Notes under the pieces: generated by a model | What the model was told of the DNA's origin: nothing | Databases searched by the model: none | Seen by the model: only the letters and a program-made list of their open reading frames with translations | Shown here: piece after piece, positions 34,480-46,090 of the stretch | Layout: each line of letters opens with the position of its first letter | Numbering within the stretch: position 1 is the stretch's first letter | Made by a program: the position numbers and the translations under genes | From: Brasenia schreberi | Taxonomy: Eukaryota; Streptophyta; Magnoliopsida; Nymphaeales; Cabombaceae | Direction: 5' to 3' | Assembly (NCBI GenBank): GCA_036023115.1 | Contig: JAYKKT010000059.1 | Span: 9,497,001-9,561,000 of the forward strand | DNA length: 64,000 nt

Positions 34480-35054
34480 TTGGTACCAGTGCGTACTTAA
34501 TAGCAGGTTGTTTAAGGCAAGTTCGTATGGACAACTTAATTAGATAAGTGCTTCATTGATTTTTGTTTCTGCTTTGCTTAATCCTTACACTATTTGTAAA
34601 TGGATTTCTTAGATCCGTGGCTTTTATTGATATCAATTTGTTTATGATTGTTGTATATTATCTATTTATGCATGTAATCCTATGATTTTATCAACAATAA
34701 AAAATTATTAACAGTAGACATGTCTTTATGTGCTCCTATATGACCTAAGGTTGACTTAACCTTGATGATGAAAAAGTTTGTTGAGTTTACTTTAAACATT
34801 GTTAATAGCGTATGAAAATTTGGTTGAATATGTTAGGGTTACATGCATTTATCAAGGTTCATCAGTAGAGAACAGTGAGCTGCATCAAGAACATAGTGCT
34901 TTTTGTCTCTAATCGTAGCTCCTACACTGCCTCTACCATGATCCAGCACAACAACATCAGTATTGAGTTTAAAATAACTTGTTTGTGGGGCGCACAATCT
35001 CTCTCTATAATTTACTTCTTGTGGTATTTGCCCTTACATCAATTGTCATGCGCA

Positions 35055-35787
35055 GATCCTTTTAGTGCTTATATTCATCCAATAGTTGAAGTAATTTTCC
35101 TAGGAATTGCTCTATAGAAAGCGTGTGATATTATGACACACGAACATATTCTTGTTGATCCAAATTCCTTGCATTATTCATGCTGAAAAGCTCTTGGACT
35201 TTCTAGTTTGCTTGTTTCCACAATCCTTGAATCGTGATAGATAACTACCTTGACTCTCTTGTTCTCAATCATGAAGGTTTCAAGAACCATATCTTTTGGG
35301 TCCTTTCAGTGCTTATATTCATCCAATAGTTGAAGTAATTTAGATAGGGATTGCTCTATAGGAAGCGTGATGTTATGACACATGAACATATTCTTGTTGA
35401 TCCAAATTCCTTGCATTATTCATGCTGAAAAGCTCTTGGACTTTCTAGTTTGCTTGTTTCCACAATCCTTGAATCGTGATAGATAACTACCTTGACTCTC
35501 TTATTCTCAATCCTGAAGGTTTGAAAAACCACATCTTTTGGGTCCTTTCAGTGCTTATATTCATCCAATAGTTGAAGTAATTTTCAAAGGAATTGCTCTA
35601 TAAGAAGTGTGATATTATGACACACAAGCATATTCTTGTTGATAAAAATTCCTTACATTATTCATGCTGAAAAGCTCTTGGACTTTCTAGTTTGCTTGTT
35701 TCCACAAACCTTGAATCGTGATAGATAACTACCTTGACTCTCTTGTTCTCAATCCTGAAGGTTTCAAAAACCATATCTTTTGGGTCC
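35055..35787. repeat. three-copy tandem repeat, about 243-bp unit
   Basis: The unit starts CCTTT(T/C)AGTGCTTATATTC near 35057, 35303 and 35545, and contains GCTGAAAAGCTCTTGGAC and CGTGATAGATAACTACC each time. The copies are very similar. No coding function is seen on either strand. Confidence 0.9.
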
Positions 35788-35892
35788 ATCCATGATCTCT
35801 CAAGGAATGTCCAATCATTTCTTCATGTTTAAGACATCTTAGACATATTCTTGGGAATCTTTACCAATTTTGGTCATTTAGGAATAACCTTG

Positions 35893-37175
35893 TTTAACTT
35901 CTCCCATGTAAGGGGTCACCCTTGCATGGTTGGTCCCAAGCCCAGATGGAGGAGGTTGCGTTAGGCTTTCAACAATAACGTAAAACTTTATCAAATTTAT
36001 TTATCATAGATTGTATAAATTATGAGCATTACATTAGGGCGTTCCCTCTTAATGACTTATTTAAGAGCCCAAATAAAGTGAAAAGTAAGCAAAGGATGCT
36101 ACATCTTTGCTTGAATGTAGTGAATCAATTGCAGAGAGAGTTTCCATATCATGGACGGGTGTAGGTAAAGAAGTTAGTCCCGCTACATTGTCACCTAAAT
36201 GTAGTGAGCAAGTTACAGTGAGGGTCTCCATATTTTCAGAATAGATGGATGTGGGGGTAAGGAAGTTAGTCCTAGATAATAAGATTTGTATTGGTACTTG
36301 GAATATAAGAATATTAATCTAAAAGTTAATGAAGGTGGTAGATGCTATGATTCGAAGAAAGATTCACATTTGATATTTACAAGAGACAAAGTGGGTTGGA
36401 GAAAAAGCAAAGAAGATTGAGAATACATGTTTTAAATTATGGTACTCAGGAAAAGAAAAGGCTCGAAATGGAGTCGGTATTATTATAAATAAAGATCTAA
36501 AAAATAGTTTAGTAAACATACAACGATATAGTGACCGAATTATAAAGGTAAAATTAGTATTAAGAGTAGAAGCTTTGAATATAGTTTGTTTTTATTCATC
36601 CCAAGTAGGATTAGAAGATAATATAAATAAGGCTTTTTGGGAGGAATTAGATAAGGTAATTCAAATAATTCTACAAAGAGAAATGATTTGTTTAGGAGGA
36701 GACTGAAATGGACATGTCGATAAGGATGCATTAGGATATCAAGGTATTTATGAAAATTATGGTTTTTAGGATATAAATGAAGAGAGTAGGGAGGTTTTAA
36801 AATTTGTTATGGCTTTTGATCTCTTTATAGTCAATATAATTTTCAAAAAATGAGATGAGCATTTAATTACTTATAAGTGGCTTGTCACAAACACAAATTG
36901 ATTATTTCTTTTTTAAGAAAAAAGATAGACCGTGTTGTAATGATTGGAAGGTAATTCCAAAAGAAAACTTAACTACTCAACATCGACTTTTAGTAAGAGA
37001 TTTGTAGGTAAAACAGTGGACAAAGAAGAATAGAGCTAGTTAGACTAGATGATATAACTTTAAATGTGATAAAGAAGATACATTTAAACAGAAAGTTACT
37101 CAAGGAGATGTTTCAAATTATATAGGTACACCTTTTCATATGTGAAACAATATTGTAATGAAAACGATGCTTTAA
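35893..37175 (+). pseudogene. RTE-clade LINE R2, 5' half with endonuclease
   Basis: It begins with the family leader (CCCATGTAAGGGGTCACCC, GGTCCCAAGCCCAG, TGTAGTGAATCAATTGCAGA). The endonuclease frame follows: ICIGTWNI, then LQETKWVGEKAKKIE, GVGIIINKDLKNS, RIIKVKLVL and a GGDxNGHV-like motif (GGD, stop, NGHV) near 36700. The frame has several stops. It is cut at 37175 by the LTR of copia D. The RT half is not found on the other side of D. Confidence 0.85.
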
Positions 37176-37544
37176 TGTAGCAACGGAAGATTAATGAATA
37201 TCACCTCAAACTATCACACACAAAAGCTTAAGGATATAATAAAGCGTATGCAACAAAGATACAATATACTAAAAATGAATATTATTTAGCAATAAAAGGC
37301 TTGAAAAAGTATATACATGAGAGTGATATTTATAGAAGAGAATATAAGGGAGTGAGTGAAAGAATACAAGAGAAGAGGAGAGGGGAGGGGAGGGGGTTCA
37401 TCACAGCCAGCCCCCAATAGCTACATGACTAGCTGTTGGGGGACTTGATGACCTTTGGGCCCCCAACAACTCGGGGCCCTAGCCCTAACAACCTGACTAA
37501 TCAGGGCCTGTTAGGGCCGGGCCCAAGTGACCCATGTTCTAACA
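37176..37544 (-). repeat. 3' LTR of copia D
   Basis: The ends are TGTAGCAACGG at 37176 and GTTCTAACA at 37544. On the minus strand it follows a purine tract, GTTTAAGAGGGG. It contains the inverted repeat CCCCCAATAGCTA / TAGCTGTTGGGGG near 37410-37445. Confidence 0.8.
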
Positions 37545-37988
37545 CCCCTCTTAAACTCATAGCTCTATGACCTGAAGTTTATCAATTAAAAACTAAAATC
37601 GAGGAGTAAGTAATGACTTGGTAAACACATCTACAAGCTAATACTCTTACTTTACAAACTGTAATACTAAATTACCTTGTAGATGCTCTTCACGAACGTA
37701 ATAACAATTCATCTCAATATACTTCGTATGTTTATAAAAGTATGATTATTGGCTATATACATAACACTTTTGTTATCGCAATATATGATCAGAGGGGCTT
37801 CCAATTGAATCCTAAATCTTGAAGTAGTCATCACAACGAAGTTAGTTTGGTGATTGTATTAGCCATTGCATGATACACAATTTCGATGGAGGAAAGAGAT
37901 ACTTTTTATTGTTTCTTGCATTTTCATGAGATGAAAGAGTGACCAACAAAAATGCAGTAGCCAATAGTAGGATTTATGTCATTCATAT
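37545..37988 (-). pseudogene. copia D RNase H end
   Basis: The minus strand reads YCDNKSVMYIANN, then HTKYIEMNCYYVREHLQ and VDVFTKSL. This is the C-terminal RNase H of copia pol, with stops. It runs straight into the purine tract and LTR. Confidence 0.8.
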
Positions 37989-38279
37989 TGTTGAAGGATG
38001 GGAAAGGAATGAATCTCTGCTCCTATTATATTCATATCTGGTCTAATAGGATCTTCATGATTTAACTTTTACTAAGTAGGGGCATATTAGGAATTCAAGT
38101 TAAAAACCATTATAAAGAGAAAACCCTACACTCTAATGTAAAAAAACGTGAAAGAGGAGAGAAAGAGTATGGGCGACTGCCAAGGATGTGTCGTCAACCC
38201 TTAACCCTTTGTAGCTTTGATTTTTCATTATATGATTGATTGTTTTTTATTATTTGCTTTTTATGTAATTGTCTTTACA
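37989..38279 (+). repeat. 5' LTR of copia C
   Basis: 291 bp, TGTTGAAGG to TTTACA. It aligns with the 3' LTR with about one difference per ten bases by eye. Contains CATTATAAAGAGAAAACCCTA. Confidence 0.95.
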
Positions 38280-38292
38280 TGGTATTAGAGTC
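38280..38292 (+). other. primer-binding site of copia C
   Basis: TGGTATTAGAGTC, the initiator-Met tRNA complement with two transitions. It abuts the LTR. Confidence 0.85.
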
Positions 38293-38399
38293 TAATCCAT
38301 GAGATTAGGGCTTCATGGTTAATCAGGAGTAGTGTTTATATCCTAAGGGTTGAAGTTTACCCAAGAAACAATCAAGAAAACAGGTTGCACTAATCCCTA

Positions 38400-39236
38400 C
38401 TGATCTAACATACTCTCGATGGAAAAATGTTAGAAAGTAAAGAAATGTCTAGTATTGAAAAGAGTGAAATATTTTAAATTATAAGCATCAAAACTTACGC
38501 TATTGAAAAGAGAAAGATGAAAATATCTTACATATAATCTATGATTCCTTTTATCAGTTGCACTTTTATGTTTCTAGAGACAACCCATGAAATCTGGTTG
38601 GCAGCACAAGATGCATATGCACAATAAAAGAATATAGCTAAGAAGTATGAAATCATTAAAAGAGTTAGGAAATGTAGACAAGGCAGCCGATTGGTCAGTG
38701 AATATCATGCGAAACTTCTTGGATTGTGGGAAGAGTTATCAATTTATTGTAAGAAAAAATATCAAAATTGCATGAAGGAAATACATGAATAATTTGAAGA
38801 AAGGAAAGTCTTTGACTTACTATGGGGTATCTCACTTGTTTATGAAGTTGTAAAGAATAATATCCTGAGTATGGAAGAACTTTTCTCACTGATTATAGTT
38901 TTTACTCTACTATTAAGGGAAGAAGACAGAAATCGTTTGAAAAAAGAAGGAAAAATCAACAATACTTAAACTTTAGCTTTTGTAGGAAGGAATCAAAATT
39001 CTACCCCTGGATTTAGAGGTAGAGGAGGATATGGAAGAGGTAGAGGAAGAGAAAGGATTCAACAGTAATCAGATGATAAAGATAAACTTTTATGCACTCA
39101 TTATAGAAGAACAAGGCATACACATGAAACTTGTTAGTAGCTGATTGGTTGACAGACATATAATCAAAATCACCGAACTAGAGCTCTCTTTAGTGACCAA
39201 CATGAGAAGAGTACAAAAGAGGGTGGTCAAAACTCA
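38400..39236 (+). pseudogene. copia gag, element C
   Basis: Decayed gag: FLETTHEIWLAAQDAYAQ, KNIAKKYEIIKRV, YHAKLLGLWEELS, then an RGRGGYGRGRGR stretch near 39020. The zinc knuckle reads CTHYRRTRHTHETC, with the second cysteine of CX2CX4HX4C replaced by tyrosine. Frame breaks occur every 100-200 bases. Confidence 0.8.
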
Positions 39237-42200
39237 ATGACTGAAATACAGAAGAGGATAGATGAGTTAGAGTCTCGACTTGCAAAATCTCAAAAGGCCT
39301 CCACATCTTCTACCGTAGATCCCCAAGCTAGCATGACATATTCATTCTCTTTTATGATGATGGGTAATCATTCTATGTCTAATTTTAGAGTTTGGGTTAT
39401 TGATTTAGGTGTTACCGATCATATGGTGGGAACCAAATAATTTTTTAGGACTACTATCCAATCAAAAAAATATTGGAATCAAGATGGTTGATGGGTCTAA
39501 CACTCCTATTATTGGGAAATGGAGTATAGTTACATCTCTTGGAGTCCTACATAATGTCCTACATGTTCCTACCCTCTTAGTCAATTTACTTTCTATACAT
39601 GCATTGATTAGAGATTTACATTATTCGGTGATCTTTGATGCAACTTATTGTGTCTTTCAAGAACTAAAAATGGGGAGGATTTGTGGTTAGGGTAGCATGA
39701 AGAGAGGATTGTACTTCTATGAGGAGACTGACATCACTATAAATGGGTTGACTCTTATTATAAAAAAACAGAAAGCAGACCTTATTTTGTGGCACCAATG
39801 ATTGAGACATTTACCTAGAATAAACTTTTTATTACATAATTTAAAAACTATAATGATTTTATTTTGAGATGTGAAATTTGTTAGAAGACAAAACATCATC
39901 GTACCTCCTTCCCTATCAATGAAACTCGATCTTTAAAATCCTTTGAGATTGTGCATTCAGATATTTGGGAACCATGCCCTATTACTATTTCACATGAATA
40001 TAAATATTTTGTTTCATTTATAGATAAATGTACTAGATTTACTATGATTTATCTAATGAGATCTAGAGATGAAGTTATAAATATTCTGTCGGCGTATTGT
40101 GAATTTATTCATACACAGTTTCAACTGCCCATAAAAATTATACGCGACGATAATGGAGGGGAATATATGAGTAACTCTTTGAACACATTCTTCTTCAGTA
40201 AATGTATTTTACATCAAACTCCATGCTCATATTCTCTACAACAGAACGAAGTTTCTCAAAGAAAGAATAGACATATCTTTGAAGTGGCACGGATATTATT
40301 GATTGGATATAATGTGCCAAAATATTTTTGGGGAGAAGTTGTATTAACTGTTGCCTATCTTATAAATCATATTCCTAGTGTTGTTCTTAATGTAAATTCT
40401 CCATTTCACCTTTTATGTTCAAATCAAAAACAATTTCATATTCCTTTAAAAATCTTTGACTGCACTTGTTTTGTACATGTATATAAAAATGTTAGAGACA
40501 AACTTGATGCTAAAGTGATTAAATGTAATTATTTGAGTTATTCTTCTACCCAAAAAGGATACAAATGTTATGACATAGAGAATAAAAGATGTTATGTCAC
40601 CATGAATGTGATATTTCATGAGAAAGTTCCATTTTATGAGAATAAGGATAACCAATCAATCAGTAGCCATTCTCGTATAGTGTTGCCGATCATGCCTTCA
40701 CATGAAGTTCCAGCAAATGAGGTGGATATTTAGGAAAACATGCCACAAAAAGGGGTTGAATGGGAAACTTATTCTAGAGAAAAAAGGAAAGTCATAATCA
40801 AGAGCGAAGATTCTACCTTGAATCAAGATCCTCACCCTGAAACAATTCCTCCACCTCCTCACGTAACATCTAACACTTCTAACATTTCTGATGATTTACC
40901 TATTATATTGAGAAAAGGAAAATGTGGGACTACTACATATCTGTTACATCAGATGGTATCATATACTAAATTTTCAAAAGAATACCAATTATTTGTGATG
41001 AATACAAAAAGTACTCACATGCACAAGAATTTTGAAGAAGCAAACCAGAATCCCACATGGCAGGCTGATATGGATGAAGAAATCAAAGCATTAGAACAAA
41101 AAAAACGTGGATTATTTCATACCTTCCACCAAACAGAAAAACCATGGGCTGTAAGTGGGTATACACTATAAAATTTAATGCAGGTGGAAGCATAGAGAGG
41201 TACAAAGCTTGACTAGTTGCTAAAGGTTATAGCCAATCATATAGAATTTACTATAATGAGACATTTGATCCAGTAGCAAAAGTGAATACTATACGAATTT
41301 TTCTAAGTGTAGCTATTAATTAGAAGTGAGAACTATGAAAACTTGATGTCAAAAATGTATTTCTTCAAGGGGATCTTAGTGAAGACATTTATATGGATTT
41401 ACCACCAGGATATAATCAGGAAGTCTCATTGAATAAGGTATGAAAATTGAAGAAATCACTCTATGGGTTGAAATAATTTCCTAGGGCTTGGTTTAAAAAA
41501 ATCAACGAAGGAGTTCTTGGCTTGGGATTAAAAAGAATTTTAAGTGATCATACCTTATTCATAAAACAGGGTAAGAGAACTATCTTATTGATTGTATATA
41601 TGGATGATATAATTATTACAAGGGATGATATTGAAGGAATTACCTCTCTAAAGAAGAAACTACACAATTTATTCAACTTGAAAGATTTGGGGGAGTTGCA
41701 TTACCTCTCTAAAGTATATCTTGGATTTATTAAGATAGACCAAGATAGAAGATTGTCGTATGCATACCACACCAATTGAAACAAAAAAGGATCCAATGAG
41801 TATAGTGGATTACTCATATGAAGATGTGGACAGGTACCAAAGAATAGTGGGAAAACTTATATATCTCACCATTACTAGGCCAGATATCAACTTTGCAGTA
41901 AGCTATGTAAGTAGATGGATGTTTTTCCGTACAAGACATTATATGAATTTTGTATCATAAGATATCTAAAATCTTCTATCACTCACGGTTTATTGTATTC
42001 ATCGAATCATTCTCTAGGAATCGAAATTTATACTGCTGCTGATTGGGCTGGTGCTGCTGAAGATAGAAGATCTATATCAGGCTATTTACCAAGTGTGAGA
42101 GGAAACATAGTATCATGAAAAAGCAAGAAGCAATCAGTTGTTGCTAGATCTAGTGTTGAGGTGGAATATAGAGCTATTGCACTTGGGATGTGGGAAGGCT

Positions 42201-42430
42201 TATGGGTTCTATCTCTTATGAAAGAAATTAGATTTGGATGGAATCTTCAAGTGAAATGTTTTACAAATAGGAAGATAGTTTTGTAGATTGCATCTAATTC
42301 TATATTTCACAAAAGAACCAAGAATATTGAAGTCGGTTGCCATTTTATTTGAGAAAAATTATCTACAAGGATTTTTTATCTTACACATGTGCAGTCAGAA
42401 TAACAGTTAGCTGATATATTAACTAAGCCT
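39237..42430 (+). pseudogene. copia pol, element C
   Basis: Protease 39237-39690 has VIDLGVTDHM in place of the DSGAT motif. The integrase core is in 39951-40733, with HSDIWEPC, FIDKCTRFT and a DDNGGEY motif (RDDNGGEY, with R for the usual S), then EVSQRKNRH. The linker (LFVMNTK) and RT follow in broken frames 40740-41960. The RT active site reads YMDD rather than YVDD at 41597-41608. RNase H is at 41915-42430, with TAADWAGAAEDRRSISGY and a final LADILTKPI. Confidence 0.85.
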
Positions 42431-42506
42431 ATTACAACTTGCTGCTTGAAGAGAATTTTGGACAAGTTGGGAGTTATGAGTATTCAAGTCCCAACTTGAG
42501 GGAGCG

Positions 42507-42800
42507 TGTTAAAGGATAGGGAATGAACGAATCTCTGCTCTTATTAGATCCATATCTGGTCCAATAAGAGCTCCATGGTTTAACTTTTACTAAGTAGGAG
42601 CATATTAGGAATTCAAGTTAGAAATCATTATAAAGAGAAAACCCTATACCCTAATGTAAAAAAATGTGAAAGAGGAGAGAGAGAGAGTGTGTGAGAGGCT
42701 GCCAAGGATGTGGCGTCGACCCTCAACCCTTTGTAGCTTTGATTTTTCATGTTATGATTGATTGGTTTCATTATTTGCTTTTTATGTGAGTGTCTCTACA
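42507..42800 (+). repeat. 3' LTR of copia C
   Basis: 294 bp, TGTTAAAGG to CTCTACA, preceded by the purine-rich CTTGAGGGAGCG. Confidence 0.95.
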
Positions 42801-43205
42801 CACATCACCATCCCAATCAACATCAGTATATGTAGTCAACTAAGATAAAGAGGAAGATGATAGAAATACTCCCTTGGTTTAGGTTTATCGAATATAATGA
42901 GCAATCCTTATAGCAATACTAATATGCACTGAGGTAGGTACATGTTGAAATTGACTAACAGTATGAATGACATAAGCAATATTTGGTCATGTTATAGTAA
43001 GATAAGTAAGTGCCCCAACCATCTATTTGTAAGGTGTGGGATCACTCAAAAGTTCACCATCAATAAGTTGCATCTTCTGGTTAATTACCTCAGGTGTCTC
43101 AACAACTTTGTCATTTATAATTTCTGATTTAAAAACAATATCATTAGTAAATTTAGTTTGTGATAAAAAAAAAACTCTATCATTCACGAGTTACCTCAAT
43201 GCCAA
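42801..43205 (-). pseudogene. copia D RT/RNase H junction
   Basis: The minus strand reads FFGIEVTRE, then YLTITRPNIAYVIHTVSQF and AIRIARYI, then a YTYTDVDWDGD-like RNase H start at 42801. It is collinear with the RNase H end at 37545-37988 once C is removed. Truncated on the right at about 43205. Confidence 0.8.
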
Positions 43206-45594
43206 AAAAATAAAAAAGTTGGCCAATTTTGGTGCATTTCTGAATTGGCATATGTTAAGTGATATTAGAAGATTTCCCCTTTTGTGTTTGTTTGATCTTT
43301 TATAAATTTTATGATTATGGTGATCATTTGCTGATGAAGAGAACAAGAAATTGCTAATATATAAACAACAGGCATTATAGCTTAACGGGACTGTTGCGCT
43401 ACATGTACCCAGTGTTTGTGAGAATAGACTTCGGTTAGTTCATCAAGATTGTTTTGAAGTTCATTGCCTAATGAATAAGATGGCTTCAATCCCAATCTTA
43501 GGTTTATTTGGTCAAGTCTGAGCTTTGAAATGATTAAGTCTTCAATACCCTGATAGATATTATGCACGTTGAGTATGTGTTGTGCACCAAGACATGATAG
43601 CTACTAATGCAACTTTACTTATGCATGCGTCTTTTAAGTGGTTAAGGATAGAGATTGGCTCTATACTATAAAATGTTGTTTTCTTATTTTTGTGGCAATC
43701 CCAACATGAAAGGCATCTTTTCATTGGTTTTCATTTTCTAGCAGCCTGGCCCCTCATCGTTTTTCCCTTGAATGTTTAAGTAGATAGACTATGGTAGTTG
43801 GTGATTTGACATAGAAAATATTGGCGTATATATTGTATCACTCACTAAAAAGGATAAGGCATAATGCATTGGTAAGACCAACCATGTTTATTTGTTAATT
43901 GCTAAGAAAGACTGGATTTGATTGGGTACACATTGACATGTATAAAAGATGGAGCCGCAAGGATGAAGATGTTATGTGGATGCGTGGCTATACAATGTAA
44001 GATTGGATTTACGATGGGGTTATTAGAGACTCAAGTTTTTTAGGCATCAATTTAAAATAGAATGAGACATGCTTGAAGTAATTTGGATAATTGGAAAGGC
44101 TCTTGGATGGGGATAAAGTGAGAACATGCAAGAAAGTCCAAAGGAAACACTAATATATTCAAGATGATGGTGACGGTGGGTGGCTCTAGTTCAGATGATG
44201 GACAATAATGGTTGAAAATGAAGGTGATCACAAGGAATGCAATTTTGCGTGTGAGAGAGGGATCAATTATGTGAAATCAGTGCAGAGCGGTTGACTTCGA
44301 GGGCATGGAAGATTCTCCTTTGTTCCTTCCCTTTTTCTTTTTCGCTTTTCCTCATCTTTGAAGATATGTTTTGGATCAACTGTCGGAGGGGAGTAAAAGG
44401 GCCCTGGCAGAGAGAAGGGGGGAGAGAGATGGAGTCTGCGATCGGCACCAGAGAGGGATGAGACCCGTCAAACCCGATCCGTCCTACTTGGCCTACAGTT
44501 TGGTTCATTTGTTGAGTCTACCGGTGAAGTGCTTGTTGTAATCCATTTCTTCACTTGGAGAAAGTTATTGACACATGACTTTTCTTTGGCATTTAGATAT
44601 GAGCAACCCAAGTGTGTTCCTTCTAAGTTATTGATGTTTGTTTATGATATTGCATATTGGTTGATTGACCTCTTTTTATGAGGATAAACTGTTTGTTAGA
44701 CAATAAGTTTCATTTTTATGTGATTAAAATCTTCGTGTTAGACTATATGTCATTTGTTGAAGGTCTTAGTTTTAAGGTGTTTCAGTTGGGATTATGACAT
44801 CCTATATGTTGTTGGCCATTGGTTGGAGAACAATAAATGTTTTAAGATCATTTAATTGCCACTTGATATCTTGTGGATAACTTATCTTGTTAATGATAAT
44901 TTTATTGTGTTTGATACGGATAATTATTTTTCAAAAGGACATGCATAATTTCTATGAGCAAAAGTCTTTTAAAAGAAATGCATAAAAGGAGCTTTTATGT
45001 ATCATCTTGTTAAAAACCAAATTTGATCATTTTGTTGAATTCTCTTATCTAGTGATTAATTTAAGGGCTTTGGTGATTTGATGAGATTGATTTGATGGTT
45101 AAAGCTTAGCCTTAAAGCTTTTGATGGTTGAAGCTTAGCTTTAAAATCTTGGATGGTTCGAGTTTAGCCTTAAAGCTCGAGTTCAAGCTTAGCCTTAAAG
45201 CTTTGGATGATTTGAGCTTAGCCGTAAAAACTCGGTTGGTGGTTATTGAATCATTGATACATATTGATCTCTTATAATATCTTAAATTTGTTATGACTCA
45301 TGAACTCATTTGTTATATTAGTGAATCCTACTTAGGTGATCAATGTTTTTAGAACCTTTTCTTATGTTTTTAGCAAAATATCTCAAAAACTTCTTAGGTT
45401 TTAGGTTTTACTATTTTCAAGATCTTAATTACTTACGTTGAAGTTTTATTCTAAAAGTTTTATTGCACACATTAAAAGAAAGGATTGCAAAGCCAACATA
45501 AACTTCGACAAAGAAACAAAAAGAAAAGCATTAAAGAGAGATATACGGCTCCAATCACTTTGTAGCAAGCTACAACCCCTTAGTTTGAGGGGGT
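43206..45594. other. mostly unassigned; faint RTE relic
   Basis: No gene recognised. Around 43940-44160 broken frames recall the RTE C-terminal region (KMLCGCVAIQ, then MGLLETQ, then TCKKVQRK), but the match is weak. Between 45085 and 45240 a short unit resembling GAAGCTTAGCCTTAAAGCTT is repeated about five times. The stretch just before 45594 may be the 3' untranslated part of the element owning LTR E. Confidence 0.4.
45085..45240. repeat. short tandem repeat (AGCTTAGCCTTAAAGCTT unit)
   Basis: Roughly five diverged copies of a unit of about 30 bp, each with the palindromic text AAGCTTAGCCTTAAAGCTT or a close variant. Confidence 0.8.
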
Positions 45595-45883
45595 TGTTAA
45601 GAAGGGACAATTGAGACCACTAGGCACCACGGCCATTAGAACCAAGGGTCACTCGAGCCATCTGGGAGTCCAACGGCTAGTTTACTAGCCATTGGGCCCC
45701 TCCCAACGGATCTTAGATCTTGTTGCTTCTCCTCTTGCTACTCTATTTCATCTATAAATACCACTTTTGTATATAATAAAAATAAACAAGCCTTATGACT
45801 TGATTTTGTGTAAAATTACTCTCTTATGAGAGGGTCATTCAATAAAGTTTGATTTTAGTATTTGCTTACAAAAGGCATCAACA
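45595..45883 (+). repeat. LTR E (probable 3' LTR)
   Basis: TGTTAAGAAGGG to CATCAACA, 289 bp, preceded by the polypurine-like TTTGAGGGGGT. It has a TATA-like CTATAAATACC near 45752 and the inverted repeat CCAACGGCTAG / CTAGCCATTGG. A matching 5' LTR was not found in the window. Confidence 0.7.
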
Positions 45884-46090
45884 AGTATGAAGTGGGGAGG
45901 ACAATACTCAAAGAGAGACTGACTCTAATACGAAGAAACAATAGTTGCCAAGATCCTAATAATACACTTTGTTTTGTAAGACTAACCAGGTATGATCATG
46001 GATTCTTACCCTTTGTGCAAACTTAACCAAGTCTACACTAGATTTATTGGACGATTTAATTTTTCTAATGTATTGTTATAGTTGTTGACT

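Larger units (their letters stand above)
37989..42800 (+). mobile_element. Ty1/copia element C, complete, nested in D
   Basis: LTRs at 37989-38279 and 42507-42800, a primer-binding site at 38280-38292 (TGGTATTAGAGTC), all coding domains in copia order, a purine tract before the 3' LTR, and an imperfect 5-bp target duplication CATAT/CACAT. Length is 4812 bp. It is the most complete copia here, though every reading frame has stops. Confidence 0.95.
37176..43205 (-). mobile_element. Ty1/copia element D, reverse strand, split by element C
   Basis: 3' LTR at 37176-37544, then (minus strand) the RNase H end at 37545-37988. It is interrupted by copia C and resumes with RNase H/RT at 42801-43205, where it is truncated. 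The 5-mers CATAT (37984-37988) and CACAT (42801-42805) flanking C mark the split. Confidence 0.8.

Noticed and set aside
35055..35787. CRISPR array
   Set aside because: Units are about 243 bp, contiguous and without spacers, in a plant nuclear context. They are ordinary tandem repeats.
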